Shown: positions 1 through 12,699, numbered from the stretch's first letter. The stretch is 64,000 nucleotides of DNA from Acanthaster planci (GCF_001949145.1 NW_019091371.1:2011469-2075468); one strand, 5' to 3'. Notes: generated from the sequence alone by a model not told the origin. Numbers and translations: made by a program.

Positions 1-1320
1 ACTGGGTACGCACATGGCCAAACCTCAACTCACCACAACCTGTCGTAATTGTGGTGGAACATTCCCGCACAAGAAACAGTGTCCCGCCAAAGGCGTAACG
101 TGTCACACGTGGAATGTTGAACCACTTCGCAAAACATTGCATGAGTCGTGGCCGCCCGCGTAACAATACACCATTTCGCAAGGCCAGAGTACATGCTGTC
201 GACCATGCTGCACTAGCTCCGAGGACGGGTATGTTTTTGGTGTGAAGGCACGCGCTCGTTCTAAACAACCTGTTGTGACTGTTCACATCAACAAGATGCC
301 GGTCACAGCCGTCATCGACTCTGGTGCATCTGTGAACAACATGTCTAGCTGTCGCTACCTACAACACCCGAGATATTCGGACACTGCGCAGACATACGAA
401 CACAAAAGTCTTCGTGTACAGCAGTACCACCCCCCTTGAAGTCGTAGACCTGTTTGATGCCACAGTAGCCTACAATTCGTCTAATGTCATTGTCAAGTCC
501 ACATTCTTTGTGACAAAGCAGCTGGGGGACACACTTGTCAGTTTCACTACAGCAGCAGAGCTTGGCCATTCATGTCGCACATAACATCCAACCTGCCGAC
601 TCGCCACAGATATATACATAAGTTGCTTGAACTGTACTCTGATCGTTTCGTTGGTATCGGTAAACTCAAAGGCTACCAGTGCAAAGTCCATGAGGACAAG
701 TCTGGAAAAAAAGTCGAGGCTGAGTTACGCAAACTACTTGACTTGGACATGCATGTGTGTCGATATGTGTAATGTCAACAAAGCCATCAAGCGTGAACGA
801 CATGTGACCCCCACCATGGATGACATCATCGCAGATGTCAACGGCTCTACTGTATTTAGTAAGCTTGATCTCAATACAGGCAACCATCAAGTGGATTTGT
901 CCCCAGAGTACCGTCACCTCAATGCCTTTTCGACACATGTTGGACTATACCGCTACAAACGCCTCAACTTTGGCGTTTGTTCAGCTGCCGGTGTTCCAGA
1001 TCATCATCAATACCACGCTGTAAGGGCTCGAGGGAGTTCTGAACATCAGCGATGATATCCTTGTATACGGCAGCACCCAGCAAGAACACGACACGCGACT
1101 CAAAGCTTGCCTCCGCGAGCGAAACCTCACGCTGAACAAGGACAAGTGCCGATTCAGCAAGAGCCGCGTTGAATACTTCGGGCACATCTTTAGCTGCGAC
1201 GGAGTATCGCCGAACCCCCCCCCCCCAAAGTCCAGGGAATCCAAGACATGCCCGAGCCCCCAAACGCCAGTGAAGTCCGCAGTTTCCTCGGATTGGTCAT
1301 CCCTGACTTGGCTACTATTC
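1..1320 (+). mobile_element. Degenerate Ty3/gypsy retrotransposon gag-pol fragment
   Basis: Remnant of an LTR retrotransposon polyprotein, cut at the left by the window edge. In order: a zinc-knuckle Cys/His region of gag (about 40-130, CRNCGG start), an aspartic protease with the active-site motif VIDSGAS (about 242-415), and reverse transcriptase blocks (about 770-970, with NVNKAI and FSKLDLNTG) followed by a DDILVYG block containing the catalytic DD (about 1045-1080) and a connection region ending near 1310. The reading frame changes several times (near 107, 415 and 1010), stops interrupt it, and sequence between the protease and the palm domain of reverse transcriptase appears deleted. 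No RNase H, integrase or LTR is visible on the right. It cannot encode a working element. Family assignment rests on motif order and is fairly secure; the clade is not determined. Confidence 0.88.
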
Positions 1321-2451
1321 AAGTCACATTTGGTGGACTCAACTTCATATTAAAGCGTACGAATTAATACGACGAATGGTTGAGAAGGTGTGAATTAAAA
1401 GTTACACAAAGAGGCGAGTTATTCAATCGTTTTCAGACCGTATACACAGTGACCGTGCATGGTCGTTCCCAGGTTTGTTCCTGATGTTGTTGCTACAAAG
1501 TCATGTCTGCCCCCCTTCCCGGCGAAAGCCACGATGCATATGCAGCTTTTGGTGTCATGAATTTCCCAGAATTTAAGAGCTTTTTTCAGATTAGGTGCTG
1601 TTATAAAAGCTCATCTTAACTATATACGGGGATCATAATTTTGTCTTCATGAAAGTCCTACATTGACCGAAAACAAAAAAGTATCGCTCATATTATTAGA
1701 ATCCATATTGACAATTGAAAGTACAGCAGTTTTCTACGCGATCTAGCCACCGCCAATGATAACAACCGCTAATACGGCACCCCAATTTCCAAGCCATCTA
1801 TTTCAACGGCCATAAAATACGAACTGTATGGTTCAAGACACGTAACTTGCAGGTAGACCTATCATATTCCCACCACCTGCATGTTATTGGCATGCGGGGG
1901 TGTGGTCGGCTCACGCACATGCACTTTGGCCTTACAGTACTGTACATTGTGCATTGAACGCTGTTAACGCTGTTTGCCTTGCCATGCAGTTTGGCTTTGC
2001 CTTTCCTGGTCGATAGTTGAATAACCGTCCATCAAGTTGTTAGTGCCCGTATGAATGGAGAACTCATCTCGAACGTTTTTAGAAGAAAAACAGAAACTTA
2101 GCCGAATTATTGTGATTCATTAAAATTACGTACCGGCGCATCGGCCTGCCTGTATTTCGATATTGCCGCAGTGCATTGTTACCTTTACGTGGTCTCTGTA
2201 CGTGTGGCAGATCACGTAATTGTACCGCCCACTGTGTGTGACCCGCTTTTGACCTCAAGCCACAATGAATGAATGGTCGTGAATATTCTCGTTGTATGTG
2301 CGGGGAAGCTGACGATATTTCCAGATAATTATGTTCTCGAGTTTTCTTGTAAGATTGAGTAATGTAAGAAAGTGTATTTTAAGAAACTTACGCAATGAGA
2401 GAAATCTCTGGAAGAATTGTAGACTATAGAATCAGGAAAAAACAGAGAGCG

Positions 2452-2469
2452 ACACACACACACACACAC
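2452..2469. repeat. (CA)n microsatellite
   Basis: About nine CA dinucleotides in a row. Confidence 0.9.
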
Positions 2470-3059
2470 CGCAAGAGAGATTTGGGAAGGCAATTCTACC
2501 GTACGCAGGCTGTGAGAAATCTTTGACTTCTGCACCATTTCATCCTGTGGTGGCGAGTCGTCTGTGGAGAGACACTTGCAAGAAACATTTACCCGGACAA
2601 GTGAGGTGAAGAGCTGAATCTTGATCCGGAAGAGACAGTCTGTGAACTGAATCCAGTTCCAGTTTGTGGGATCATCAAGTTCCCGTATTTACGACGGTCA
2701 TCTACGAAGCAGAATTAGAGTCAAAAAGACTGGAACATGTTTTCCGCGAAATGTAATGCTTTTTAAAAATCGACTTTTTTCGTAATGTAATGTTTTTAAA
2801 ACAGACCGTACTTTGAATTTTTGAATTCACTTTCCAAAACCGAATTAAATGTTTCGTACCTAATATATCTTTTTGGATGAAAAAAAAAAATTGACCTAAT
2901 ATTTTTTTAAGACTCGAATGAAATTTTTCAGACCTAGCATGTTTTCGAAATCCAAATGAAAGGTGACAGACCAAACAATTTCCAGATTTGAATGCATTTT
3001 CCCCGACATTAAACAGCCGAAGGTTTCGAGTTCCGCACCCGAATTTCAACCACACTCAG

Positions 3060-3189
3060 AAAGCATCCGAATTTCGAAAGCAGCCGACTTTAAAAGCATC
3101 CGAATTTCGAGAGCTTCCAACTTTAAAAACATCGGAATATTGGAAAAGCATCCGAATTGAGAAAGCATCCGAATGGAGAAAGCATCTGA
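3060..3189. repeat. Degenerate short tandem repeat, AAAGCATCCGAATT motif
   Basis: The words AAGCATCCGAAT and close variants recur five to six times in 130 bp, at first spaced about 33 bp and then about 17 bp. The pattern looks like an eroded minisatellite. Confidence 0.65.
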
Positions 3190-6185
3190 TCTTTTTGACG
3201 GTGTTCGGCCCTGTGGTACCCGAAGTTCCGAATCTTTTTCGACGATTCGGCTGTGTTCGGTATGCGCATGCGCAGTCAAACTATAGAATTATTCCGGCTC
3301 CCTTAAACAATCGGGCAGTCAGTGCTATATCCCCCAAATTCCGAATTAAATCAAGCGACTACATGTACATACGACGTCCCTGCACGTACAATATGTTTGG
3401 TCTCCATACCCTGTGCACTTATTTAGTTTGTGTATTCGCGCATGCGCAATGGTGATATAATGGCCGTCGGCCCGAAAAATTATTCTAGCAGACGACGTAT
3501 ATCGGTGGTGACCCATGTGGGTAATTGTATTGTCATTTCCCTTGAAGATCTCGTGTGTGGATAAACTGCCAAGAGTCTATCAAATAGCGTCTGGTGGAAA
3601 AAATCGCCGGGAAAAAAATCAAAGCAAGTGGAAAATGTCAATTTGTCGACAAAGTATAATTATGAAATTTTTTTGTATTTTTACCTAGTTTTGTGTCCAA
3701 ATTTCACACTTTTGTCGAATTCCCCTGAGATAACCGGTGATACTGTCTGGAAGACTGATAATTGTTTTGTATCTATCAGTTCAGTAAAGCCGGTTCTTCT
3801 CAGAACCACACATACTCACAAAAGAGAATATTGTACATGGTGTAACCGCAAAAATCCTTAACTAATTGTCGATCCGCCATGCAAACTTTCAAGCGCTACC
3901 TATCTATCAGTTTTTTTTTTCAAGATCAAGAGTCTGAAATGCACTACCGTAGTCGATGGCAAGCAAATACGTAGGTCAGGGGACAGGGATATACAAGCTG
4001 GACAGACATGACTACGTATCGTGACAGAGTGTGGCCTTGAACAACACGTAGAGGCGAGTCTGATAAGAATAACTTACGTGACTGTAACGAGTTGGTACAG
4101 TAGGCATGGTCGGCTAAAGTAATGGGTTGAATTTTACAGCACAATCATTCAGGAGTTGATCCTTATAAGACTTCCACAAATACCTTTTTCCTTGCTCTCT
4201 GGAGCGTGCTGCCGCAAAGAATTATGGGGCGATCTTATTACACGTGCGAAACAGGCGAAGAATGGAGTGCGACGATCTGAAACCGAGTTTACCTAATCCT
4301 AAACGAAAGCTTGAGTGAATGTAAATTTACCTGGATTAAACAACTCTGAAAACCAAATTGTAGTATTTTCACTAAAAGTACCAAGATGTTCGCTTGAGAA
4401 ACTGTGTTGTTAAATACGTTCATTGATCTGATAGATCTGGAATGAACTGTGTGATCATTGTTGTTTGTGTTGGATTCAAGACTCAAATGGCAGAACTGTG
4501 AGTTATTACTGAGCGTTTAGGATTCGTTTATGAAGTCCTGATAGACCTTGAGATTGAAATAACAAAATTAACTGTGGACATAATAAAGTCTGTCTGTTTT
4601 TTGTCGCAATCTGAAAAGAGACATATTTCAAAAGAGAGCCGCCACGCAGCCATACGTGTAGGTCTACTCTCCTATCAACATGCCCGACACTTGCAACTTG
4701 CCTGTCAGCCTATCTGCTGATTTACTGACTACGCTTGTCTGCAACACAACTCTCCTTTATACATGTATTGTCCGTAGTCCGAAACTTTCCACCTCTTCTC
4801 AACAGGCAATAACACGATCTTCATTTTTTCACATTCAGGGACACTAATTCGGGTTTCCCTTCCTCGGACACGCTCCATTTTTTTAAAATAATCGATACAC
4901 AGTTTGTGCATGTAAACAACATCCCTCTTGTTCTTCGGGTTTCTAGTCTGTTTTGAGTGGCTGATGGTTTCCCTACACCAGAGTATGCGCCCAAAGAAAA
5001 CTGTCTGTGCTAAATCAGACTGAAACAGCGCTGCCTGTTGACTCTCGGAAAAGGCTGGCCTCTGTTTTCTCCACTGGAAATTCAAGATTATGGCCAGAAT
5101 ATCACTTTTCGTTTCAGTTTTATGGGGGCTAACCAAGTGAATTATTTTTTTTATTCGCCTTTCCCCAAACTTAGATACCCCCAAATAATTAGTAAAACCA
5201 TGCGCTCAGCTCTTAATGTAGCCTCCCGCCTCTATCCCAAATAAGCCTGCAGTTTTGGGCTTTTTTGAAAGAAATACTCCGAACTGAAAACTACCAGTTC
5301 CAATGTCGGAATTTATAGAAATGTTTCTATGATTTCTACTGGTTGTGCCTGTTTTATTCTAACAACACGTGGGATCACAAAATACGAACGAGCTCGCGCT
5401 CAGAAATCCAACAATTTGGTAGAATGTGCCCTGGTAGAAATTTAGGAAAAGAGCCGGGGAGTATGATAAGTCTGGGAACCAAACTTTGATATGCGCCCTC
5501 TTGTGTTGAAAAGTCCTGGCCGAAAAAAGGAAATGCATTGAGTTGTGTACAAAATACGACGAATTTAAAGCCGGATTTCTCCCCTTTTGTACCCTTTTGG
5601 CACAATACCAACATCAACTGTTGAATTTTTCATAGTTCGAACTATGCACATGTGGATTTTCCTCTGGTTTCAAAGTGGTTGCCACGAGATGATAGAGAAA
5701 TCAGGTGCGTTTCATGGCCTTATGGAAGAAAATAACCCAAACGCCTTTGTCACGGCTAATATTCATTATTTCATCACGAAGGGCACTTCAAGATTATATC
5801 ACTCAGGATTGAAACTGTAGAGATTTTTGAAAAATTAAAGATTTTATCATTTTAGCTTCCGGTCTGAGACGTCATCAGTTTCAAAATTCACACATGCATT
5901 GTCTGCGTGGAGGTTACTGTATCTTCAATTTTTCGACTAATTAAATCAAACTTCTCACAGACATCATCGTTGAAAGCAAATTCTTGTCAATTACCAATTA
6001 TTTTGAATTACAAGGCACTTCCGTCTCCGACCGGAAACACGGGTCAGGTAACTTTAAATAAAGACTTAATTTTTTTACAATCAAAATGGGAGATAAGGTA
6101 TCTCTTGGTTTTACAGAGATTCAAAAGTATTAAAAAATGTGTTGCTTGCAATTCGACACCTGATGACGTCACAACGGATCGGGTC

Positions 6186-6869
6186 AATGGGTGCGTTCGA
6201 TTAGCTTATTCGTGTAAGTCAAACTTACACAGAGCGTTCGTTTAGCCATCACCTGATCACGTGATCTTCGTGCCTGTCCTGGTGTCAGCCACCACTACCC
6301 CGGCTGGCGAGCCGGTCTCTGGAGGCTGCCCGAGTGTAATTACGTCACGGATGGACTGTTCATGCGTGGACATGATGGAACGTTGCGGGGACTTGAGCTT
6401 TTTGGAAGCGACTTAATAATAGCCCGTGAAACCTGGTGCGCTACTTTTTTTCAGTAGCTGGGGTTACCATGATTCATGAAGAGGGGACAATGCAATACAC
6501 CATTTAACACATTTCAAAAAGGGGAATCCATTACGTCGCTTCGATAGCTTAGTTGGTAGTGATTTGAACTGCAGATCCATAGTCCCTGGTTCGAATCCGA
6601 CCCATTTGTGCTATTCATTTTCCAATTTTATCATTGTGTTTGGGATTTCCTTTTTCAATTGATGCAGAAACAGAGTCCAAGCATGAACCCTCTAAGAGTC
6701 TTGAGAAAAACAGCAGAGCAGGTTTCACGGGTTAGTATCTAGTCACTTCCGACCTTTTTCCCAGAAAGCCTTGGCGAATACACTGCAGCGTTCGATTATA
6801 GCCTCATTTCGAGGCTTCCCTTGCGTATAAAACTGGTGCATTCAGGGAAGCTAATCGAACGCACCCATT
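6186..6869. mobile_element. MITE with 22-bp terminal inverted repeats and a nested foldback
   Basis: The sequence at 6186-6207 (AATGGGTGCGTTCGATTAGC plus TT) is an exact inverted copy of 6848-6869. Inside lies a second, diverged inverted repeat: arms 6404-6436 and 6718-6750, about 33 bp with roughly five mismatches. Between the inner arms is a tRNA-like segment. No transposase is encoded. Related end motifs (GGTGCGTTCAACTAG near 14035, GGGTGCATTCAACTG near 23648) suggest a wider family in this genome. The superfamily is not determined. Confidence 0.75.
6539..6603 (+). repeat. tRNA-like sequence (SINE head or tRNA relic)
   Basis: The B box GGTTCGAATCC is perfect, and TAGCTTAGTTGG is a good A box. 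The order resembles an animal tRNA-Tyr-like body, but the 3' acceptor strand does not pair with the 5' strand. It is therefore a relic or SINE promoter rather than a functional tRNA gene. It sits inside the nested foldback of the surrounding MITE. Confidence 0.6.
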
Positions 6870-7178
6870 ATAGAGTTTCAAGTTCATACGTAAAAACGGT
6901 GAAAAAAATGTTTGAAAAGAAAGATTTAAACGAACAAAAATAAATAGGTAACAAGACCGGGTTGCTGCTTATTAACTCGAGCCGAGGTTTCATATAACAT
7001 CCCAAAAGTGTTTAAAATTGGTCAGACAGTGCTTCAACCCTTTAAGGTTGGCCACGTGACGGGTTCTTGACCAATAGGAATTGCGGAAATTTCTTAGCCA
7101 GTTATCAATTCTGAATTAATTTTTGTTGTTTTACCTTTCAAGTCATCCATTATGATTTCTCCTGGTAGTTCTCGGCAG

Positions 7179-7311
7179 GTGTGGAGTAAATGCGCAGTGC
7201 TACAACTGCACATACATCGACTTTGGTCAAGCGACCTCCGGTCCAAAGGGGTGCATCGACCCGTTCATGCCGAGTGGTATCGACCAGGTACCATGCAGCG
7301 GCCAGTGCATG
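7179..7311 (+). CDS. Ly6/uPAR-like protein, first LU-domain exon
   Basis: This internal exon encodes the N-terminal half of a three-finger (LU/Ly6) domain. It starts after a CAG acceptor at 7176-7178 and ends ...CAGTGCATG before GTAAGT. The reading gives CGVNAQ, which looks like the end of a signal peptide, then CYNCTYIDFG, GCIDPFMP, VPCSG and QCM. It holds five of the ten cysteines expected of the fold. The CYNC start and the CxDPF motif recall quiver/sleepless-type and other invertebrate Ly6 proteins. The exon begins after two bases of a split codon and ends in phase 0, matching the exon at 8463. The exon with the start Met and most of the signal peptide must lie upstream and was not found. 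Confidence 0.82.
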
Positions 7312-8462
7312 GTAAGTTGCACAGCTACATGCGTAACCTTTTCCCTGACGAAAAATCAAAATTATGCACGCATGCGCGTACAGGAGAATGGTGGCAAAGA
7401 GTGTAAGTGACTCATGAAAATACACCAAACGGGTGCAGCCATCATGCATGGTATAGGGCCTACTCTCTTAGATTCTCGGAGTTTACTTTATACCTTTTTA
7501 TATTGTCCTATTAATTGCTTTCTGGTGGTGGGGGGGGCGCATGGAGCCGACGACGAAGAGGGGGGTTGTGTAGGTAATTGCAGGTGGCACAGTGGGGACA
7601 ATGGCAGGAATGGTTTCCTGGGCTGGGAGTAGGCGAGACTGGGTGGAGGGTGGAGCTAAAAGACATTTTCTCAAGGCTGCGACCACTGCAGAACGCCCAA
7701 AATGGTTGAGTTCGGAAGATGTGGGAGGTCATCATGATGCGGTCAGCTTGGAGTTTATTGGCGCCATCTTCAGACTGGGGAGGCTGACACCTGTTGGTTT
7801 GAATGTGGAATTCTCCACATTCAAACCAGCATTCCACACCATGGGGAAGACCCAGTAGGGTCGAAAACTAGGCTCAACTAAATGTTAAAGAGCAACTCTA
7901 ATGAAAATATGTTTTCTCAGAATTTATCTGTTCAAATAAATAGGGAAGCATAGAAATCGAACGGAGTGCCATTTGTCTTCAGAGCTCACAACTATAACAA
8001 GCTAAAAAGTGCTTTTTTCTGTTCATGCCATGATGCGAATTCTGAATGTAGATTGCGTCATTCTTAGAAAACATATAAAGCGAGGGGAACCCTCACCTTG
8101 TGTTGGTAGTGGATAATTCTCTTGGGCACGCCAAACAATGGCCAAGGGTTTATCCACTATGAACACAGGGCGAGGGTTCCCCCTCGTTTTCTCTGTTTCT
8201 CAGGATGACGCAATCTACATTCAGCATGTTCAGAATTCGCATCTTGGCATGAACATGAAAAAAACCCTTTTTAGCTTGTTATAGTTGAGCTCTGAAAACA
8301 AATGACACTGCGTTCGATTCGGATGTTTCCAATTTACTTGAGCAGATAAAAATCAGAAAAAAATGTTTTCCTTAGAGTTGCTCTTTAAGCACTGTTCTTT
8401 ATTTCCACATCCTTCATCCTTTACATTTGCTTTTATCTATTCCTGTTTTACCACCATTTTAG
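7312..8462 (+). other. Intron of the Ly6-like gene
   Basis: Starts GTAAGT and ends ACCACCATTTTAG. It contains a poly-G run near 7528-7537 and the foldback MITE at 7885-8388, which takes up over 40 percent of it. Confidence 0.75.
7885..8388. mobile_element. 504-bp foldback MITE with TTAA ends
   Basis: Almost the whole element is one imperfect palindrome. The left end TTAAAGAGCAACTCTAA mirrors the right end TTAGAGTTGCTCTTTAA, and the arms (about 7885-8120 and 8130-8388) pair throughout, including the paired GCGAGGGGAACCC / GGGTTCCCCCTCG blocks near the centre. No coding potential. The flanking or terminal TTAA would suit a piggyBac-type target site, but TTAA may simply be part of the inverted repeat. 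Confidence 0.85.
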
Positions 8463-8696
8463 AAAGCAACAGTGGTTTTCAAAGCTTCACAGTACAGTCC
8501 CGCTTGGACCTCGACGACACGCACTTGTGCCAAGCCAGGTGAACCGTGTGTGGAATTGGAAGGGTTTACGATTGAATCCACAACTTCATCGGTGTGGTGT
8601 TGCGATGGGGCGTCGTGCAACGGTCAGGGCACCGTCGGATTCAGCGTGCCTCTTACTGTGTTCTCCATGTTGACAGCGGCGCTGCTTTTCTGTTAG
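8463..8696 (+). CDS. Ly6/uPAR-like protein, terminal exon with GPI-anchor signal
   Basis: This last exon follows a TTTTAG acceptor in phase 0, runs 77 codons and stops at TAG. It supplies the other five LU-domain cysteines (RTC, EPC, WCC, SCN) and ends with the diagnostic CCDGASCNG motif. A small-residue stretch (NGQG) and a hydrophobic tail (VPLTVFSMLTAALLFC) with no charged residue after it form a typical GPI-attachment signal. Joined to the 7179-7311 exon, the domain has ten cysteines, as expected for five disulfides. The predicted product is an extracellular, membrane-tethered three-finger protein. Family members act as toxin-like modulators of ion channels, as receptors, or in septate-junction assembly; which applies here cannot be told. 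Confidence 0.87.
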   Translation, partial: KATVVFKASQYSPAWTSTTRTCAKPGEPCVELEGFTIESTTSSVWCCDGASCNGQGTVGFSVPLTVFSMLTAALLFC

Positions 8697-11600
8697 CTTG
8701 ACTTCAGACATTGCCGTTTATGCATGAAAACTGTCAGTGTGGTAGCATACTCACGGTCTTCTTTTAAATTTTTAAATATTTTTCACAACGTTTCAATATA
8801 AAATATTAGTCTTATTAACTATACTTCGGGACGCTCGATGGCGGCGAACTAATACCGGCCGCACCCCGTCACTGACCCACCATTGCTTGCGTCATTTTGA
8901 CAAGCGCTCATTAGCTCGAACGTGACGCAAAGAAATTGTGGAGCAGTTGCCTGGGACGGGAATGTTTGCCGTTACCAACACGAGTGTCCCTAAACTCTTA
9001 CGCACTGGACCTCGAAGACGCAGTTCAACCGGGGGTAATACCCATCATGGAAGGAACTACATTTTGTTTGGAGGAAAGGGGGATTAGGACTGGAACATTG
9101 TTTTCTTTACGTTGGAAATTCAAAGTGCCAGAAGGGGGCAGTGACTGATAGAGTGAATGTTATGCAGGAAATTTTTGTCAGCAGTACTAACCGTTCCTAA
9201 AATTGTTATATTCTTCGATCAGCTTCAAGGAGTTCATTACTAGCCTCTGTTCCAACGTAATAGACTTTATCTCACACAAGCGTACACGTGCATGTTTACG
9301 TATGCATCTTTTTCTTAGACATTTTTTTCCCTGCAACTTTGTACTTTTCCTTATTGAATGAAACTCTGTCACATTCCTCTTTAATTAAATGTATTGAAAA
9401 GCGCACTTTCGTAAAAACTTCAAATTATCCACGCTCTTCTTCCAGACAATTGAGGGCGCTGTTGCCTTGTCATGCTGGGAAGACGTATTTCACTGCATAG
9501 ATTTTTCGCTTCAAATTGTAAAGCAAGGATTAACTTACCAAAAACATTTCTGAGAAAGGGGTTGATACTTGCTTATTTCTGTGCACATAAATAACAACTG
9601 ATCTGTTCAGTAACTTAGTTCAGCAAAGTCTACGAATTGCAGGACTTTTGTTCACAAACCAATGTAACATTGAGGATTTCGTCCTGAAATTACGTCACCG
9701 TTTTGCTCATGAATATGGATATACTCGGCATAAAAACAATAATGTAGTCAAATACACGTTTGAATTAGTGAAGCAAGATTAACTCAGACACGAGGGTGCA
9801 TTTCGAAGGTTGTCGTACAACAAATTGATTGCAGCTACCCTTTAATGCTGCGCACTCTCCTGGAACTAAACGATATACCAGTGAAAGAAAAATCTTTCTG
9901 ATAATAGATTAACCATGGAGGAATAAAAACACATCGATTAACCAAAGAATGCATAGCCGTAAGGTCCACGCTTGCTGCTTGCTGTCCGCTCTGAAGTTTC
10001 ATGGAGCACAAACTAGTTCAATGTGTAGATTTTCGATGCAACGTGCTGTATAAAGTGTTGATTGGCTATGTAGGAGCCTGTGAATTAAATTAAATTTCAG
10101 TTTACACCCCTCCTTCTGAAAGGTGTTCATCATCCCTCAGCCTGTATAGTTGTGAAAAGCGTTATAAGACAAGACGGGTCCAGTGCGTCTCATTGGTTTC
10201 TGCTACAGCAATGCAACGTAGTAGGTATGGAATCATAATAAAACATCTTTGATTTCAACCGTTTCACTGTCACGGTAATGTACGATATGTCTGAACTAAT
10301 GCCATGCTAGTTTAAAAATCTGCCTGTCCGGGTCTGATTTTTCTTGAATACGAAGAGAGGAGAACATTGTTTGTGGGTACATACAGTAATTGGTACGATC
10401 GCTGCGGGGAACGTCTCAAAGCATCGAGCAGTGCGCTCTGTCCGTTTGGGGGGGGGGGCGTTTCAATAGGAGCAAATAGTCCAGTCCGCAACGTGGTGTA
10501 ATGGGCCAAGTTAATACTTTAAGGAACTGCCTACACAGGAACTCGTGATTGGAAAGATATAACCGGATTAGGCTTTATTCTTCTTGTCACCATGGACACA
10601 CAATAAACAAACAAACGATTGACTCGGCGCCATGTTGCAGGAAGCGCCGTACTCCCAGCATTCCTTACGACACAAAGTCAAGGGCCATCCATCTAATATG
10701 TAAATGAGGTAAACGTAATATGCAAAGTAGTCCGCTACAGTGGTATGGGGTATATACCCCCCTCATATATTGGGGGTGGACCATTGAATCGCTCCAGTTA
10801 TCAGGGAAAGCAAAATAAATAATAATAAATAAACAAAAATAATTTTTGGGCTTCCCAGCGACAAGAATGCATTTAAGTTCAATGTCACTCAAAAAAGAAA
10901 AGCATTTTTATAAAGCCATAAATACACGTTTGCCTTTCCTACGNTAATAAGATTCTGCATGAATATAATGCATAAATGCACATCAGTATCACAAGTATAG
11001 GTAGTGTGTCACATAGTGTCATCCACCCCTCCGATTTCTCGTTTCAATGGCCGGGTAAGTCACTTCCCCATCCCCGGCACGAAATTTACGCCACTGTGAG
11101 CAGGCTGCTTCCCAGTGCAAAAGAGATTTTGCCCACGGTGTACCTTCAAACGGTGTTCTCTGCGTACGTGTGCACAGTTTTAGAGTTGGGGGCAATAAAA
11201 GTTCAGAGGTCCAGGCTGGACCAGGAATCGAGACGCCCCTCCTTCCTTTGACATGAATTGCAGGGTTTCTTGCAAGTTACTAATGAAACCACTGCTGTGC
11301 TAAAAGTGCAAATATCGGGCATGAACTTTGTATTCCTTTAGGATGAGACTAATTATGTATCAGTCGTTCGCAGCAAGGCTGAACCCTACGGCAGAACAGC
11401 CTCCTATCCTGTCCTGAATGTTGCGCGTATGTTTTCTACCTTTGCGTGACTGACGATAACTCATTTGGGGATCGCTGGTTGGTTTTGTTTAGAAAAGCCC
11501 ATGGAGAAAACTGGGAAAAGCCAAGACATGACCAAAGATCGTATAGCGCCGCGAAGCGGCGCCTTTTCTTAACCGTATCTTTGCACATGACCTTGGTGCG

Positions 11601-11728
11601 AGCAAGCGCCTCAGTCGATTGGAGGGCGTTAGATGGCGCACTGTGAACGATCATCTGTTATCGAGGACCGGGGTCTTTGGGCCAAGACTTCGGTTTGTTG
11701 GGAGACGTCTATGAATACGAGCGATTCG
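8697..11728. other. Noncoding 3' flank and intergenic DNA
   Basis: AT-rich DNA with no supported exon. An AATATAAAATATT stretch near 8795-8810 could serve as a weak polyadenylation signal for the Ly6-like gene. A run of G lies near 10449-10459, and there is one ambiguous base at 10944. A GC-rich perfect hairpin (GCGCCGC, GAA loop, GCGGCGC) sits at about 11546-11562. Confidence 0.5.
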
Positions 11729-12352
11729 CAATAGTGCGCCACCAAGAGTTTGCAACACATTGGCGCGAAATTTGTCGACCCTTTCCAAAGGATGCACCCT
11801 CGCAAAAGGCCCTAAATATGTCCGCCGAGCTCATTAATAAAAGTTATACACACAAAATATTCTATATTAGAGAGTCCTGAGAGCCATGAAATTGAGGAAT
11901 TTTAGAAATATGGCACTGAACCCCTGGCCCGGACTCTGGGCTTCAAATTCTGAGTAATTTGGATGCAGTTGGGTCCGAAAATGGCACTATTTCGCTGTTT
12001 TGCAGACGGAGGGATGGTTTTTCAAAATGGCTACCTTTCTGGGCAGGGACATTTTCTTCATTTTAGGGGTGGTCTGCTTCTGGTGAAAATTTCTCAAAAA
12101 TTCATTTGTCAACCCCCCGAAAATGAAAGGAAAATGAAAGGGGACATGATATGTCGATCATCGTATTTCTGTGCAGCCTGGACACCTGTGAGAGTTGTGA
12201 GTATTTTTTAAATTATTGCAAAGTGTGGGGATTTATCATTGCAGTCTATGGGAATTTATTTGTAGTGGTGCACCCCAAACGTGCAAAGGGTCGACAAATT
12301 CCGTGCATTGTGATTGGCCAACGTGTTGCAAACTCTTGGTGTCGCACAATTG
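11729..12352. mobile_element. DNA element with long imperfect terminal inverted repeats
   Basis: The left arm from 11729 (CAATAGTGCGCCACCAAG, then AGTTTGCAACAC) and the right arm ending at 12352 are inverted copies. Pairing continues inward through TTTGTCGACCCTTT (about 11770 and 12285-12298), so each arm is roughly 65-80 bp. The centre carries no recognisable transposase. Likely a nonautonomous DNA transposon. Confidence 0.7.
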
Positions 12353-12699
12353 TGAAACGGCCGTGTGGCGTATTAAATCACTTGTCACCGTTGCTAGTGT
12401 GGACTGTAGAAAGCGTGGGATCCTTCTTGACGTGATAGTCCAATATTGATAAAGGCCTCTTCGATTCGTTTAAAAACAAGAAGGCTTTTTGTACGGTGGC
12501 ACACGTGCACGTGGAGGTAAAAATAGTAGTTACTAAGCATACTGAGCGCTGGTGGTCGCATTAATCCATTTATTTTCACGACTTTGCCATGTGTATCAAG
12601 ACGACAACACTGACGTACTGTCTGACTGTCATGACTGTAGGCCCTACGTGTAAGAAATTAGTCCCTGAGGAATGACTGACAAGCACACCTAGTACCTAC

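Larger units (their letters stand above)
1321..6185. other. Noncoding, AT-rich intergenic DNA
   Basis: I find no convincing exon on either strand. Open frames are short and low in complexity. A (CA)n tract lies at 2452-2469 and a local degenerate repeat at 3060-3189; both are listed separately. The missing signal-peptide exon of the Ly6-like gene could lie here, but I could not pick it out. Confidence 0.5.

Noticed and set aside
11546-11562. GC-rich hairpin followed by T run resembling a bacterial terminator
   Set aside because: The context is eukaryotic, with no nearby gene ending there.
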